Under the pieces are notes generated by a model. The model had not been told where the DNA came from, searched no databases, and saw nothing but the letters and a program-made list of their open reading frames with translations. A stretch of DNA of 64,000 nucleotides, taken from contig NZ_JAVRIF010000011.1 in assembly GCF_031846185.1 (NCBI RefSeq), forward strand, positions 1 to 64,000, in the 5' to 3' direction. Numbering within the stretch: position 1 is the stretch's first letter; every line of letters starts with the position of its first letter. Shown here piece by piece: positions 55,316-63,229 of the stretch. The position numbers were made by a program, and so were the translations under genes. The stretch is from Thalassotalea_H castellviae. GTDB lineage: Bacteria > Pseudomonadota > Gammaproteobacteria > Enterobacterales > Alteromonadaceae.

Positions 55316-55789
55316 TTACAATGATTTCTTTTGTTCCGCTAAATATTCGGTTAAGGCTGATTCTTTTTTCTGAATCACCTGTAAAGAGTTTTTAATTTCA
55401 TTGGTATATTGTTCGACGTGTCTTTTTAATGATTTACTTTCAATAAAACGCTCTAAACTATTGATCAATTCAATGTTTTGCTTAGCATGTTTGCACAATT
55501 GTTGAAGCTCATTCAGTAATGTCATTCCAGCTAATTGATAGTCTGAACTTTTTAAAGGGGAATATGTTTGAAGAGAACTAGCAGATTGCATCGCGATAAG
55601 GTGATTTAATCTAGAAATAGATAACAATCTCATGTCTATTTCTTCATGAAAATCTAACCCAACCTGATTCGTTTTCAGGTTATATTGCAAACTCAAGAGA
55701 TTTTTAATTTCTTCTGTATATGTTTGAGCTATTTCTTCAATGAGTGCTAGATCACCGTAACTAACGTTTGTACTATCAAGATTACGCAC
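55316..55789 (-). CDS. Helical coiled-coil protein, unknown
   Basis: A protein of 157 aa. The real start is most likely the GTG at 55789 with a perfect GGAGG site 4 bases before it, not a start at 55831. It is entirely helical: LALIEEIAQTYTEEIKNLL, a middle part with ISRLNHLIAMQSASSL, and a C-terminal coiled coil (HVEQYTNEIKNSLQVIQKKE). No signal peptide is visible. A sigma-54-like promoter (55828) and a dyad operator (55904) precede it. It probably leads an operon with mscS and pldA. Confidence 0.65.
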   Translation of the reverse strand: MRNLDSTNVSYGDLALIEEIAQTYTEEIKNLLSLQYNLKTNQVGLDFHEEIDMRLLSISRLNHLIAMQSASSLQTYSPLKSSDYQLAGMTLLNELQQLCKHAKQNIELINSLERFIESKSLKRHVEQYTNEIKNSLQVIQKKESALTEYLAEQKKSL

Positions 55790-55827
55790 ATTACCTCCAC
55801 AAAAATGCTGAGTACTAATGACAATAA

Positions 55828-55842
55828 CCAAGATTTATGCCA
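55828..55842 (-). promoter_or_regulatory. Candidate sigma-54 promoter of the coiled-coil/mscS/pldA unit
   Basis: Minus strand TGGCATAAATCTTGG: -24 GG and TTG at -12, but GG in place of GC after 10 bases. It lies 38 bases before the GTG at 55789, the same distance as for the DUF1328 unit. Confidence 0.55.
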
Positions 55843-55903
55843 ACCTACGCAAGCTAAGCAATCCTACTGACTAGAATGCGATATTTGATTTGCTAAGTAC
55901 TTT

Positions 55904-55922
55904 TTACATAGTAACTTTGTAA
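55904..55922. promoter_or_regulatory. Dyad operator 3 of the stress regulon
   Basis: TTACATAGTAACTTTGTAA fits TTACAT-N7-TTGTAA, and is followed by TTTTGACA. It lies about 62-80 bases upstream of the candidate promoter at 55828 and 35 bases before the regulator gene, so it may also control the regulator itself. Confidence 0.65.
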
Positions 55923-55957
55923 TTTTGACAATCTCTCCTTCGATCAGGAATGTAAAT

Positions 55958-57298
55958 ATGTATACCCCTTCTGTATTAATTAGTGTCTCGAGTGAAAGCT
56001 TTGTTAACCTTTTATCTTCATTATCTTTAGACAAAAAATTTGCAGTGAAGCAACGACCAAAGTTGCAATGGCTCAATGGGCTATCTGAAAATCCTGATAT
56101 CGCCATAATAGAAACGAATCAATTTAGCCAAGATGATTATGAATTTTTAGCTGAGCATAAATTTTTTCCTGACACAGACTTTATTTTCCTCAGTGAAGGG
56201 ATGCCCAACGAATTACTCGATAAAGCGGTATTAAAATGCGCAGCTTACCACTATCGCACCCCGATTGAAGTGACGCATATTGATGAGCTTTTGGAAGAAT
56301 TTTTCGACGAATCGCAATTAAGTCATGTCGCTAGCCACGTCGTAAAGTCGAGTAACTTAGATCAGTTCGGACTTTTATACGGCTCTTCGCGAGTGATGAA
56401 AAAGCTTTATCGAAGTGTGCGAAAAGTGGCGACCTTTGATACTAGTGTGTTAATTGTTGGTGAAAGTGGTGTTGGCAAAGAACTCGTTGCTCATACTTTG
56501 CATAATGCTAGCGAAAGAGCAGAAAAACCATTTATTGCTGTTAACTGTGGTGCTTTAAGCCAAGAGTTAGCTAGCAGTGATCTTTTTGGTCATATAAAAG
56601 GTGCATTCACCGGCGCCCATCACGCAAGAGATGGCTATTTCACTCAAGCAAAAGGAGGCACGTTATTTCTTGACGAAGTCACCGAAATGCCAGAAGAACT
56701 TCAAGTACAACTGCTTCGTGTCTTAGAAACAGGCGATTACTCACCGGTTGGCAGTAATAAAGTATTACATGCCGATGTTCGCATTATCGCGGCAACGAAT
56801 CGAGATTTAGCCGATGCAGTCGCCGATGGTATCTTTAGAGAAGATCTTTATTTTAGGTTAGCTCAATTTTTATTACACGTGCCACCATTACGAAGCCGAG
56901 GCGATGATATTCAAGGCTTGGCAATACACTTTCTAGCTTACAAAAATAATGATGAAAATTTAAATAAACCAATTTCAGAAGCGGCAATTGCCAAGCTAAG
57001 CGATTATCACTGGCCGGGTAATGTAAGAGAGCTGAAATACTCGATAGAACGCGCCTATATTCTTGCAACCGATATGATCGATACTGATCACATTGTATTA
57101 ACAGAACAACAAAACCAAGACAATTTGAATGTTCCGGTAGGTGTCCCTCTTGCACAAGTCGAAAAGCAAGCAATTCTTGAAACCTTGGAACAACAACAAG
57201 GTAACAAAAGTGACACGGCTCGCTTATTAGATATTAGTGTAAAAACCTTATATAACAAACTTGAAAAATACGACGATTCAGAAAAACCACAAGAATAG
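55958..57298 (+). CDS. Sigma-54 enhancer-binding regulator with degenerate receiver
   Basis: A protein of 446 aa from the ATG at 55958, which has AGGA 8 bases upstream. The N-terminal 120 residues have a receiver-like layout, but the acidic pair is replaced by SVSSES, the phosphoacceptor position reads PDIAIIETN (Glu52), and the conserved Lys region is YHYRTPI. The AAA+ domain is intact: GESGVGKE, FGHIKGAFTGAHH, GGTLFLDEVTEMP, and FRLAQFLLHVPPLRSRGDDI. The C-terminal Fis HTH is NKSDTARLLDISVKTLYNKL. No kinase gene is adjacent. It lies amid three operator/promoter pairs and is the likely master regulator of this cluster. Confidence 0.92.
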   Translation: MYTPSVLISVSSESFVNLLSSLSLDKKFAVKQRPKLQWLNGLSENPDIAIIETNQFSQDDYEFLAEHKFFPDTDFIFLSEGMPNELLDKAVLKCAAYHYRTPIEVTHIDELLEEFFDESQLSHVASHVVKSSNLDQFGLLYGSSRVMKKLYRSVRKVATFDTSVLIVGESGVGKELVAHTLHNASERAEKPFIAVNCGALSQELASSDLFGHIKGAFTGAHHARDGYFTQAKGGTLFLDEVTEMPEELQVQLLRVLETGDYSPVGSNKVLHADVRIIAATNRDLADAVADGIFREDLYFRLAQFLLHVPPLRSRGDDIQGLAIHFLAYKNNDENLNKPISEAAIAKLSDYHWPGNVRELKYSIERAYILATDMIDTDHIVLTEQQNQDNLNVPVGVPLAQVEKQAILETLEQQQGNKSDTARLLDISVKTLYNKLEKYDDSEKPQE

Positions 57299-57404
57299 CG
57301 TCACGAATAAGTACTGAACTAAAATCAATCGTGAACTGATGGCCGCTTAACGATCTTTGTTCACTCAAATGAATGAGTAAGCGATAATTATATCCTGATA
57401 ATAA

Positions 57405-57423
57405 TTACAAATAGCTCATGTAA
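57405..57423. promoter_or_regulatory. Dyad operator 2 of the stress regulon
   Basis: TTACAAATAGCTCATGTAA has the same 19-base geometry as operators 1 and 3. The overlapping CATGTAATTTTTTCA is identical to the one at 52556. It is about 20 bases closer to its promoter than operator 1, i.e. about two DNA turns. Confidence 0.7.
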
Positions 57424-57507
57424 TTTTTTCACACTTTTGACCTCCCTCTCCTTTTACCTTTTAACAAAAACCAAGTTATTGATTAAATAACAATGACTTA
57501 ACTTGTC

Positions 57508-57523
57508 TGGCACAATCACTGCT
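57508..57523 (+). promoter_or_regulatory. Sigma-54 promoter of the BON/hemerythrin/kinase unit
   Basis: TGGCACAATCACTGCT has -24 GG and -12 GC exactly 10 bases apart. It lies 37 bases before the ATG at 57560. Confidence 0.8.
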
Positions 57524-57559
57524 TTATGGTTAATACCTTACAACAAAAGGAGATAACTG

Positions 57560-58114
57560 ATGAAGTTCAATTTAACAAAACCAATCTTGATTTGTGGATT
57601 CTTATTGTCATCACCTTCGTTACTTGCCGCTCAAAAGTGGCAAGATAAAGCGCTTGATGCATGGATTGACGGTAAGGCTGAAACAACTTTAATGTTTAAT
57701 ACTAATTTAAATGCATTTGATATTAATACCGACGTTAATCATCAAGTAATAACGCTTACAGGTAAAGTAGATAGCGAAATAGAAAAAGACCTTGCAGAAG
57801 AATTACTACTCACTCTTGAGCAAGTGAAAAGCGTTAATAATCACTTAACTGTGATGTCTGATCCGGCTATTTCTCTACAAGAAAAAACCATCAACACTTT
57901 AACGGATGCGAAAATTAATACCGTAGTCAAAACAAAATTATTGATGGATCAAAATATAGATGGCACAGATATCGATGTAGACACAACAGATCGCGTGGTT
58001 ACTTTATCAGGGAAAGTCTATTCTGACACTGAGCATGATCTAGTCGTCTCAATTGCTCAAAACACTAATGACGTGAAAGAAGTCGAAGATGAATTAACGA
58101 TTGTTAGTCACTAA
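57560..58114 (+). CDS. Periplasmic protein with two BON domains (OsmY-like)
   Basis: A protein of 184 aa. The signal peptide FNLTKPILICGFLLSSPSLLAA is followed by two BON domains: about residues 35-110 (NTDVNHQVITLTGKVDSEIEKDLAEELL) and 115-184 (DVDTTDRVVTLSGKVYSDTEHDLVVSIA). BON domains bind phospholipid membranes; OsmY of E. coli is the model and is induced by osmotic stress. AAAGGAG lies just upstream. First gene of the sigma-54 unit. Confidence 0.9.
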   Translation: MKFNLTKPILICGFLLSSPSLLAAQKWQDKALDAWIDGKAETTLMFNTNLNAFDINTDVNHQVITLTGKVDSEIEKDLAEELLLTLEQVKSVNNHLTVMSDPAISLQEKTINTLTDAKINTVVKTKLLMDQNIDGTDIDVDTTDRVVTLSGKVYSDTEHDLVVSIAQNTNDVKEVEDELTIVSH

Positions 58115-58160
58115 ACAAGTTAACTCTCAATAACATATTAACCAATTAACCTGACTCAAT

Positions 58161-58199
58161 GAGATAACAATTTGAAGCGTTTGCTTCGATTGTTATCTC
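58161..58199. repeat. Long hairpin between BON and hemerythrin genes
   Basis: The arms GAGATAACAA and TTGTTATCTC, with an inner GAAGC/GCTTC stem and a GTTT loop, form a strong hairpin. There is no T-tract, so it is more likely an mRNA-stabilising or partial-attenuation element inside the operon than a full terminator. It ends 22 bases before the hemerythrin ATG. Confidence 0.6.
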
Positions 58200-58221
58200 T
58201 GTAACTAATCATGGAGATGAC

Positions 58222-58653
58222 ATGCATACTATATTTGACGCCTTAAAAGACAGCCATGAAAAACAACGCTTACTGCTTGAGATAATATTGAAAACATCCC
58301 CAGGTTCTAAAACACGGGCCGAGTTTTACTTATTACTAAAAGAAGAACTTGAAAATCACTCAAGTGCCGAAGAACGATACTTTTATGCCCCCTTAATAGA
58401 GAATGACCAAACCATTGAGCTAACTCGCCATGGTATTGCAGAGCATCATACTATTGACAAAATTATCGAAGAGCTTGACGCTACGGACTTAAATTCACCC
58501 GCATGGTTAACGCTGGCAAAAAAACTTCAGCATAAAGTGTTACATCATTTAGAAGAAGAAGAGAGAAGCTTTTTCCAAATGGCAGGTAAAGCACTTACAG
58601 ATAACCAAAAAGTAAAATTAGCTGAGCAATATGACCAAGAAATGGCACTTTAA
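58222..58653 (+). CDS. Hemerythrin-like (HHE) domain protein
   Basis: A protein of 143 aa with a four-helix HHE fold. Likely iron ligands are His in SHEKQR, His/Glu in NHSSAEERYFY, His in AEHHTIDKII, and His/Glu in HHLEEEERSFF. Such proteins bind a di-iron centre and sense or buffer O2, NO or peroxide. It is in the middle of the sigma-54 unit, with a GGAGA site. Confidence 0.88.
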   Translation: MHTIFDALKDSHEKQRLLLEIILKTSPGSKTRAEFYLLLKEELENHSSAEERYFYAPLIENDQTIELTRHGIAEHHTIDKIIEELDATDLNSPAWLTLAKKLQHKVLHHLEEEERSFFQMAGKALTDNQKVKLAEQYDQEMAL

Positions 58654-58697
58654 CTGCCATTCAAATTGTATCTTTGATTAATTATCTGGAGGGCTAA

Positions 58698-60311
58698 ATG
58701 TTTATCGTTAAATACTATGTAACTGCGGCATTGCTATGTTTTTTGATGGCTTTTTATTTATCTTTCGTATTGTTTCAGGCGCTATTAATATGGCTTGGAC
58801 TTTCTTTGCTGTTAGTTTCCATAGCTTATACTTTTGAAATGCCTTCAATATTTAGAAAAAGCCAAGACGGTAAAATTTCAGCTTGGATACAATGGGCATT
58901 TATTCCCTTTCTTACGGGTGCAAAAATATATAATGCTTGGGCAAGAAGACATGATAAAGCGCCTGCGATCCAAAAAGTACAGGACAATTTGTACCTTTCT
59001 CGCCGCTTATTTAGCGAAGACTTGCACACTCTGAATGAACAAGGTATCAGTTGTATTGTTGATGTTACGGCTGAGTTTGTTGGGTTAGAAAGCGCCATGA
59101 CAGATAAAAAGTTTGATTACTTAAATATTCCGACACTGGACCATCAAGTACCTTCGTTAAAGCAATTGTTTCACGCGCTCAATTGGATAGATGTACAAAT
59201 ATCACAATCAAATGCGGTTGTTGTCCATTGTGCCTTAGGAAGAGGTCGCTCGGTATTTGTCGTCGCCGCTTATATTTTAAGTAAAGATACAAGCTTGTCA
59301 GTAGAACAAGTGCTAACCTCGCTTAATCAAATCAGAAGTACAGCAAACCTTAATAGAGCGCAGCTAAAAATATTACATGCTATCCAAAACAACAAGCAAC
59401 TCCAACTTCAATCACCAACGTGGTTAATTATTAATCCGGTGTCCGGCGGAGGAAAATGGCAAACTTATCAACAACAGTTATTGCGTGAATTAACAAAAAC
59501 AATGCGCTTGCGTGTTTATGAAACAACACCATCATTATCGGCAAAAGACCTTACTGAAGACGCTATCAAACAAGGGGTATCAACGGTTATTGTCGGCGGT
59601 GGTGATGGTACTGTCACCGAAGTTGCCGGCGCACTTATTCATCGAGATATCACCCTAGGTATTATTCCTTTAGGAACAGCAAATGCATTGTGTCATGTGC
59701 TATATGGTATCAACTCTAAGGTTTCGCCAATTGAGAGTGCTTGTCATGCAATCACCAGTGATAATATTCAGAAAATTGATACCGCGCAATGTAATGGTCA
59801 GCCAATACTGCTGCTATTAGGTATTGGCTTTGAGCAAAAAATGATCGCGCACGCCCATCGAGAGGAAAAAAATGAACAAGGTCAATTGGCCTACTTAACG
59901 GGGTTTTTTAATGCCGTGATGAGTGAAGAACACCAAGAAATACGTGTAACATTTGATGACGAAACCACTGAAAATATTAAAGCACATAGTTTAGTTATCG
60001 CAAACATTGCACCATTTAGTACAGTATTAGCTCATGGAGGCAAACCTCCAAAAGTTAATGATGGACAATTGCATGTCACCTATTTAGACAACAGTGAATC
60101 GTTAGGAGGAAGACTATTAGCACTCTCCGATCTGACCTTATCAAGTTTAGGCTTACAAGATAAATCGACACTATTTCAATACAAAGATGCCCAACACATT
60201 GTTATACAAGCAAAAGAGACAATAGATTATGTCATTGATGGTGAAAATTTTTCAGCAGAAGAGTTATCAATCTCAATCAAGCCTGAATCTTTAAAAGTAT
60301 TTTCAGGATGA
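58698..60311 (+). CDS. Membrane dual-specificity phosphatase fused to diacylglycerol-kinase-like domain
   Basis: A protein of 537 aa. Two N-terminal membrane helices cover residues 5-47. A dual-specificity phosphatase domain (about 95-230) has the active site VVHCALGRGRSVFV (HCx5R). A diacylglycerol/sphingosine-kinase domain follows (about 240-537), with WLIINPVSGGGKW, VIVGGGDGTVTEVA and LGIIPLGTANALC. The fusion joins phosphate removal to lipid phosphorylation at the membrane; the substrate could be a phosphoinositide-like or phosphatidylglycerophosphate lipid, not readable here. GGAGG precedes the ATG. It is the last gene of the sigma-54 unit. Confidence 0.9.
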   Translation: MFIVKYYVTAALLCFLMAFYLSFVLFQALLIWLGLSLLLVSIAYTFEMPSIFRKSQDGKISAWIQWAFIPFLTGAKIYNAWARRHDKAPAIQKVQDNLYLSRRLFSEDLHTLNEQGISCIVDVTAEFVGLESAMTDKKFDYLNIPTLDHQVPSLKQLFHALNWIDVQISQSNAVVVHCALGRGRSVFVVAAYILSKDTSLSVEQVLTSLNQIRSTANLNRAQLKILHAIQNNKQLQLQSPTWLIINPVSGGGKWQTYQQQLLRELTKTMRLRVYETTPSLSAKDLTEDAIKQGVSTVIVGGGDGTVTEVAGALIHRDITLGIIPLGTANALCHVLYGINSKVSPIESACHAITSDNIQKIDTAQCNGQPILLLLGIGFEQKMIAHAHREEKNEQGQLAYLTGFFNAVMSEEHQEIRVTFDDETTENIKAHSLVIANIAPFSTVLAHGGKPPKVNDGQLHVTYLDNSESLGGRLLALSDLTLSSLGLQDKSTLFQYKDAQHIVIQAKETIDYVIDGENFSAEELSISIKPESLKVFSG

Positions 60312-60340
60312 TTGAATAACAGATTATCATAATTAAAAAT

Positions 60341-60366
60341 CAGCCCCCAGCATAAGCGCAAGGGGC
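60341..60366 (+). terminator. Weak terminator after the kinase gene
   Basis: Stem AGCCCC/GGGGCT with a 14-base loop, without a good T-tract, 30 bases after the stop. Confidence 0.45.
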
Positions 60367-60438
60367 TATTGAATAAGTGAGATAACCAATAAGCTAATGT
60401 GTATAAAAATTGTCAATTATGACAATCTAATTATTGAT

Positions 60439-60867
60439 TTAAAATTTATAACCAATGTTTAACGTAATAAATGGTGTAGTTTCAATCTCCCCTCTATCGG
60501 CGAACCAATGATATTCATCAGCTCGAGTAAAACCAACCCCAGTCCCGATGACAAAACCATTATTTTCTAATCCGTCAAAGTGATAATCATACGTCACAAA
60601 TATAAAACCATCTTCGGCCTGAATGCTTTCTTTACCAACCACAAAGCCGTATGCATGCTTATTTTTTACATCGCCAAATGTTGTTTGGGCGCCCAATGCA
60701 AAACCTACAGCACCAATTGCCGCATAGTATTTTGTTGATGTTGTTTTGTAACCCAGCTGGGCACCAATAATGCCGCCGTATTGGTGGCCTAAGCCTATGG
60801 TAGTTTCGTACTCGCCAGCAATAGATAGCAACGGTAACAAAGCCAAAGTAATGAGTGTTTTTTTCAT
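60439..60867 (-). CDS. Small outer-membrane beta-barrel-like protein
   Basis: A protein of 142 aa from the ATG at 60867, giving a clean signal peptide (KKTLITLALLPLLSIAGE). The reading to 60987 would bury it. The mature part alternates hydrophobic and polar residues, with Gly/Tyr-rich strands (TTIGLGHQYGGIIGAQLGY, GFVIGTGVGFTRA), and ends in the aromatic LNIGYKF, a typical outer-membrane insertion signal. Family unknown. Confidence 0.6.
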   Translation of the reverse strand: MKKTLITLALLPLLSIAGEYETTIGLGHQYGGIIGAQLGYKTTSTKYYAAIGAVGFALGAQTTFGDVKNKHAYGFVVGKESIQAEDGFIFVTYDYHFDGLENNGFVIGTGVGFTRADEYHWFADRGEIETTPFITLNIGYKF

Positions 60868-61125
60868 AGAATTCCATTTGATACAAATTGATAAACGACT
60901 TACCAATAAATGTTGAAGATGAACAATTGTATCTACCTGACGGTCAAATAAAGGTAAAATCTTGCGTTGTTTGTCAGGCCCGTTCAATTCCCTCTATGTT
61001 GCCAAGCGCAAAGCAAAAGTGACGCAATATTTTTATACTAACTAAGATTATTCACCCTTGGTTCACTTTCGGCTTGATATCTTTGCTTTCACTTTACTTA
61101 CTAAAACTATTTTTAAAGGAAGAAT

Positions 61126-61731
61126 ATGAAATTTATCGTGTCAAACCTCTCAATTATTGCGTTAACTTTAGGGGGACTTTCTGCTAACGCTTCACAAGAT
61201 TATAATTTTTTGCAAGTGCATGGAATTGTCAAATCTGAATACTCAGATATTGACCAATTTGGATTAACTGGCTTTGAAGTACGTGCTAACAAGCGTTGGC
61301 AAAACGTGTTTGGTGAACTCCGCTACCGAGACCTTAACGATACAGAAGATGGTATTAAATTCGAAGAAGACCGCTGGAGCGCAAGTTTAGGTTACATCAT
61401 TCCGTTTTCTGAAATCATGCATTTTGATGTACGTGCAAACTACGGCAACATTGAAGCTGAATTAAGTAATAACAATGGCCACACTGGCTTTGACGTTGAC
61501 TATTACGGTGGTAGCGGCTTTGTTCATTACACTGTGGCTAGAAACATAAACCTTTACGCAGGATTGGAAGTTCAAACCACAAAAGATGCCCCAAATCAAA
61601 AAGCCTATCACCTTGGTGCTAACTATGCCTTTGGCAAACTATCTCTAGGTACTGAGTACGTTAAATATTCAGACTCTGATGCACTCAGTTTATTTTTACG
61701 ATATGAAAAGGTTAGTAATATGAGTTTATAA
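61126..61731 (+). CDS. Outer-membrane beta-barrel protein
   Basis: A protein of 201 aa. The signal peptide (IVSNLSIIALTLGGLSANA) is followed by about eight amphipathic strands (VFGELRYRDLND, WSASLGYIIPF, FDVRANYGN, LSLGTEYVKYSD) and a near-terminal LFLRYEKV. It is similar in style to small OmpA-like or Ail-like barrels, with no specific function visible. An AAAGGAAG site precedes the ATG. It is a single gene, with no operon partner. Confidence 0.7.
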   Translation: MKFIVSNLSIIALTLGGLSANASQDYNFLQVHGIVKSEYSDIDQFGLTGFEVRANKRWQNVFGELRYRDLNDTEDGIKFEEDRWSASLGYIIPFSEIMHFDVRANYGNIEAELSNNNGHTGFDVDYYGGSGFVHYTVARNINLYAGLEVQTTKDAPNQKAYHLGANYAFGKLSLGTEYVKYSDSDALSLFLRYEKVSNMSL

Positions 61732-62037
61732 GAAATATTAACAGATTAGTTATTAAAAGATAGATTTTAAGGGGAGAGCAATTTGAAAACGCCTGTATTG
61801 GTTGGGTTAGTAGAATTTATATGACTTAACGAAATATATTAAAACATAGGTAATAAATCTCATAGATCGTATCAGGAAAAAATTGAAGTAGAAACAGAAA
61901 CTTGAGTGAGTTTTAAAAAATTTAGATATGAAAAGAAAACCGTGTGCCAATTTTCTTAATTTAACGTACTGATATTAAGAAGTTTTAGCATACCGCTTGC
62001 ACTATTATAGATAGAGCAAGCGGTTACTAAAATTTAT
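61732..62037. other. Intergenic region before rnpB, mostly featureless
   Basis: About 300 AT-rich bases. The only structure I see is a 9-bp stem ACCGCTTGC (61992-62000) with GCAAGCGGT (62016-62024), downstream of rnpB on the minus strand. It probably marks transcription end or a processing point for the RNase P RNA. No supported ORF. Confidence 0.5.
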
Positions 62038-62415
62038 GAGTCAACACATAAGCCGGGTTTTGTATCTCTTCCGAAGAAAAGTGACAATCATTCGTCTAGG
62101 CTATAAATCGCTCTATAGCTCAAGCAACCTACCCGAATTCAACGCGAGCCACGCCATACGAATTCCTATTTGGTCTTGCTCCGGGTGGAGTTTACCTTGC
62201 AATTACTGTTACCAGCAATCCGGTGCGCTCTTACCGCACCCTTTCAGCCTTACCTGTGAAATCTCGAAAGATAACCATCGGCGGTCTTCTCTCTGCTGCA
62301 CTTGTCGTCGGCTTACGCCGCCCAGGCGTTACCTGGCACCCTGCTCATTGGAGCCCGGACTTTCCTCCCCCTAATAATATCGAAATAAATTAGGCAGCGA
62401 TTGTCTAGTCAACTC
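62038..62415 (-). ncRNA. rnpB: RNase P RNA, bacterial class A
   Basis: The minus strand begins GAGTTGACTAGACAATCGCT and soon has the universal GGGGGAGGAAAGTCCGGGCT (P4 and CR-I region). It contains the TGCCAGGTAACGCCTGGGCG and GTGCAGCAGAGAG segments and ends with CCCGGCTTATGTGTTGACTC. The 5' and 3' ends pair to form helix P1 (with two G-U pairs). It is the catalytic RNA that matures tRNA 5' ends. Ends are set by P1 and may be off by a few bases. Confidence 0.95.
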
Positions 62416-62463
62416 GAGGCGCATTCTACCTGATAGAACCACCAAGGCCAACAGATAAAGTCG

Positions 62464-63174
62464 TTAGTTAATAACTTTCCCTGTAAACGATTCTTTAATG
62501 GCCTGTGTTAGCTGGGGCACTATCGCTTGATGCCTTTTACGAATAAAATGATAAAGCTCAATAACTTCTAATTCTTTCATACAATGGTTTTTATTATTTT
62601 CTAGGCGAGATCTTACTGTTTCAGGTAGTAATTTTTCAGAAATAATAATCACATCAACGCGATGTGCTTGTAACATTGCCAAAGCCTGTTCATTGGTCTC
62701 TACTTCCAAAAATTCAATATTATGTTTTATTAAACGAGACTTAATTGATATAAAACCTCTTAAAAAAGCAACTTTGCTAGACTTTATCGACTCCCATGTT
62801 GAAAAACATTGGTTTACATTATTGCCATAACTTCTCATTGAGAGTGATAAGATAGGAATAGGTATCATAATGTAGTCAATTAAATTTTGAGCGAGTTCTG
62901 CTGACCTAACAAGCTCAGCATCCACCCAATCGCTGTTATTAGCCGTTGCTAATGATCTTATCGTCGGTAAACGAACAATTTCAGCATTCACCCCAATTTT
63001 TTGATAGGACTCAAGCAGTGTATTTTCAACGCTAGGTAAGACAGCTGCGATATCTGGAGCTGTTATTTTAAATGTATTTTTGGTTGACTCAGCAGAGAGT
63101 ACACCACTGAAAAATAATAATAAAATATAAATTTTATTGAATGAACGATGTAAAAATCTTCGTCTAAAATCCAT
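62464..63174 (-). CDS. Periplasmic solute-binding-like protein (SBP_bac_3 type)
   Basis: A protein of 236 aa. A positively charged start and hydrophobic helix (NKIYILLLFFSGVLSAES) form a signal peptide. The mature part has the two-lobe layout of amino-acid-binding-like proteins: LLESYQKIGVNAEIVRLPTIRSL, SLSMRSYG, VAFLRGFISIKS, VDVIIISEKLL. No transporter genes are adjacent. Such orphan proteins are common in Shewanella and Colwellia relatives. Ligand unknown. Confidence 0.75.
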   Translation of the reverse strand: MDFRRRFLHRSFNKIYILLLFFSGVLSAESTKNTFKITAPDIAAVLPSVENTLLESYQKIGVNAEIVRLPTIRSLATANNSDWVDAELVRSAELAQNLIDYIMIPIPILSLSMRSYGNNVNQCFSTWESIKSSKVAFLRGFISIKSRLIKHNIEFLEVETNEQALAMLQAHRVDVIIISEKLLPETVRSRLENNKNHCMKELEVIELYHFIRKRHQAIVPQLTQAIKESFTGKVIN

Positions 63175-63229
63175 GTTTTTTTCTTTCCAATTAAGCGAAG
63201 ATTTTCGCTTTAATAACCAAGATAATAAG

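Noticed and set aside
54872..55324. 150-codon plus-strand ORF opposite mscS
   Set aside because: Antisense of the MscS pore region; Ile/Pro/Lys-rich composition mirrors the sense strand.
45429..62024. Similar CCGCTTATT-type hairpins at 45430, 49587 and 61992 as a dispersed mobile repeat
   Set aside because: They sit at gene ends, differ in loop and arm length, and the first two work as ordinary terminators; the similarity is too short to claim a repeat family.
62036..62374. Open reading frame of 112 codons on the plus strand
   Set aside because: It lies wholly within the RNase P RNA gene on the opposite strand; no ribosome site and no protein-like pattern.
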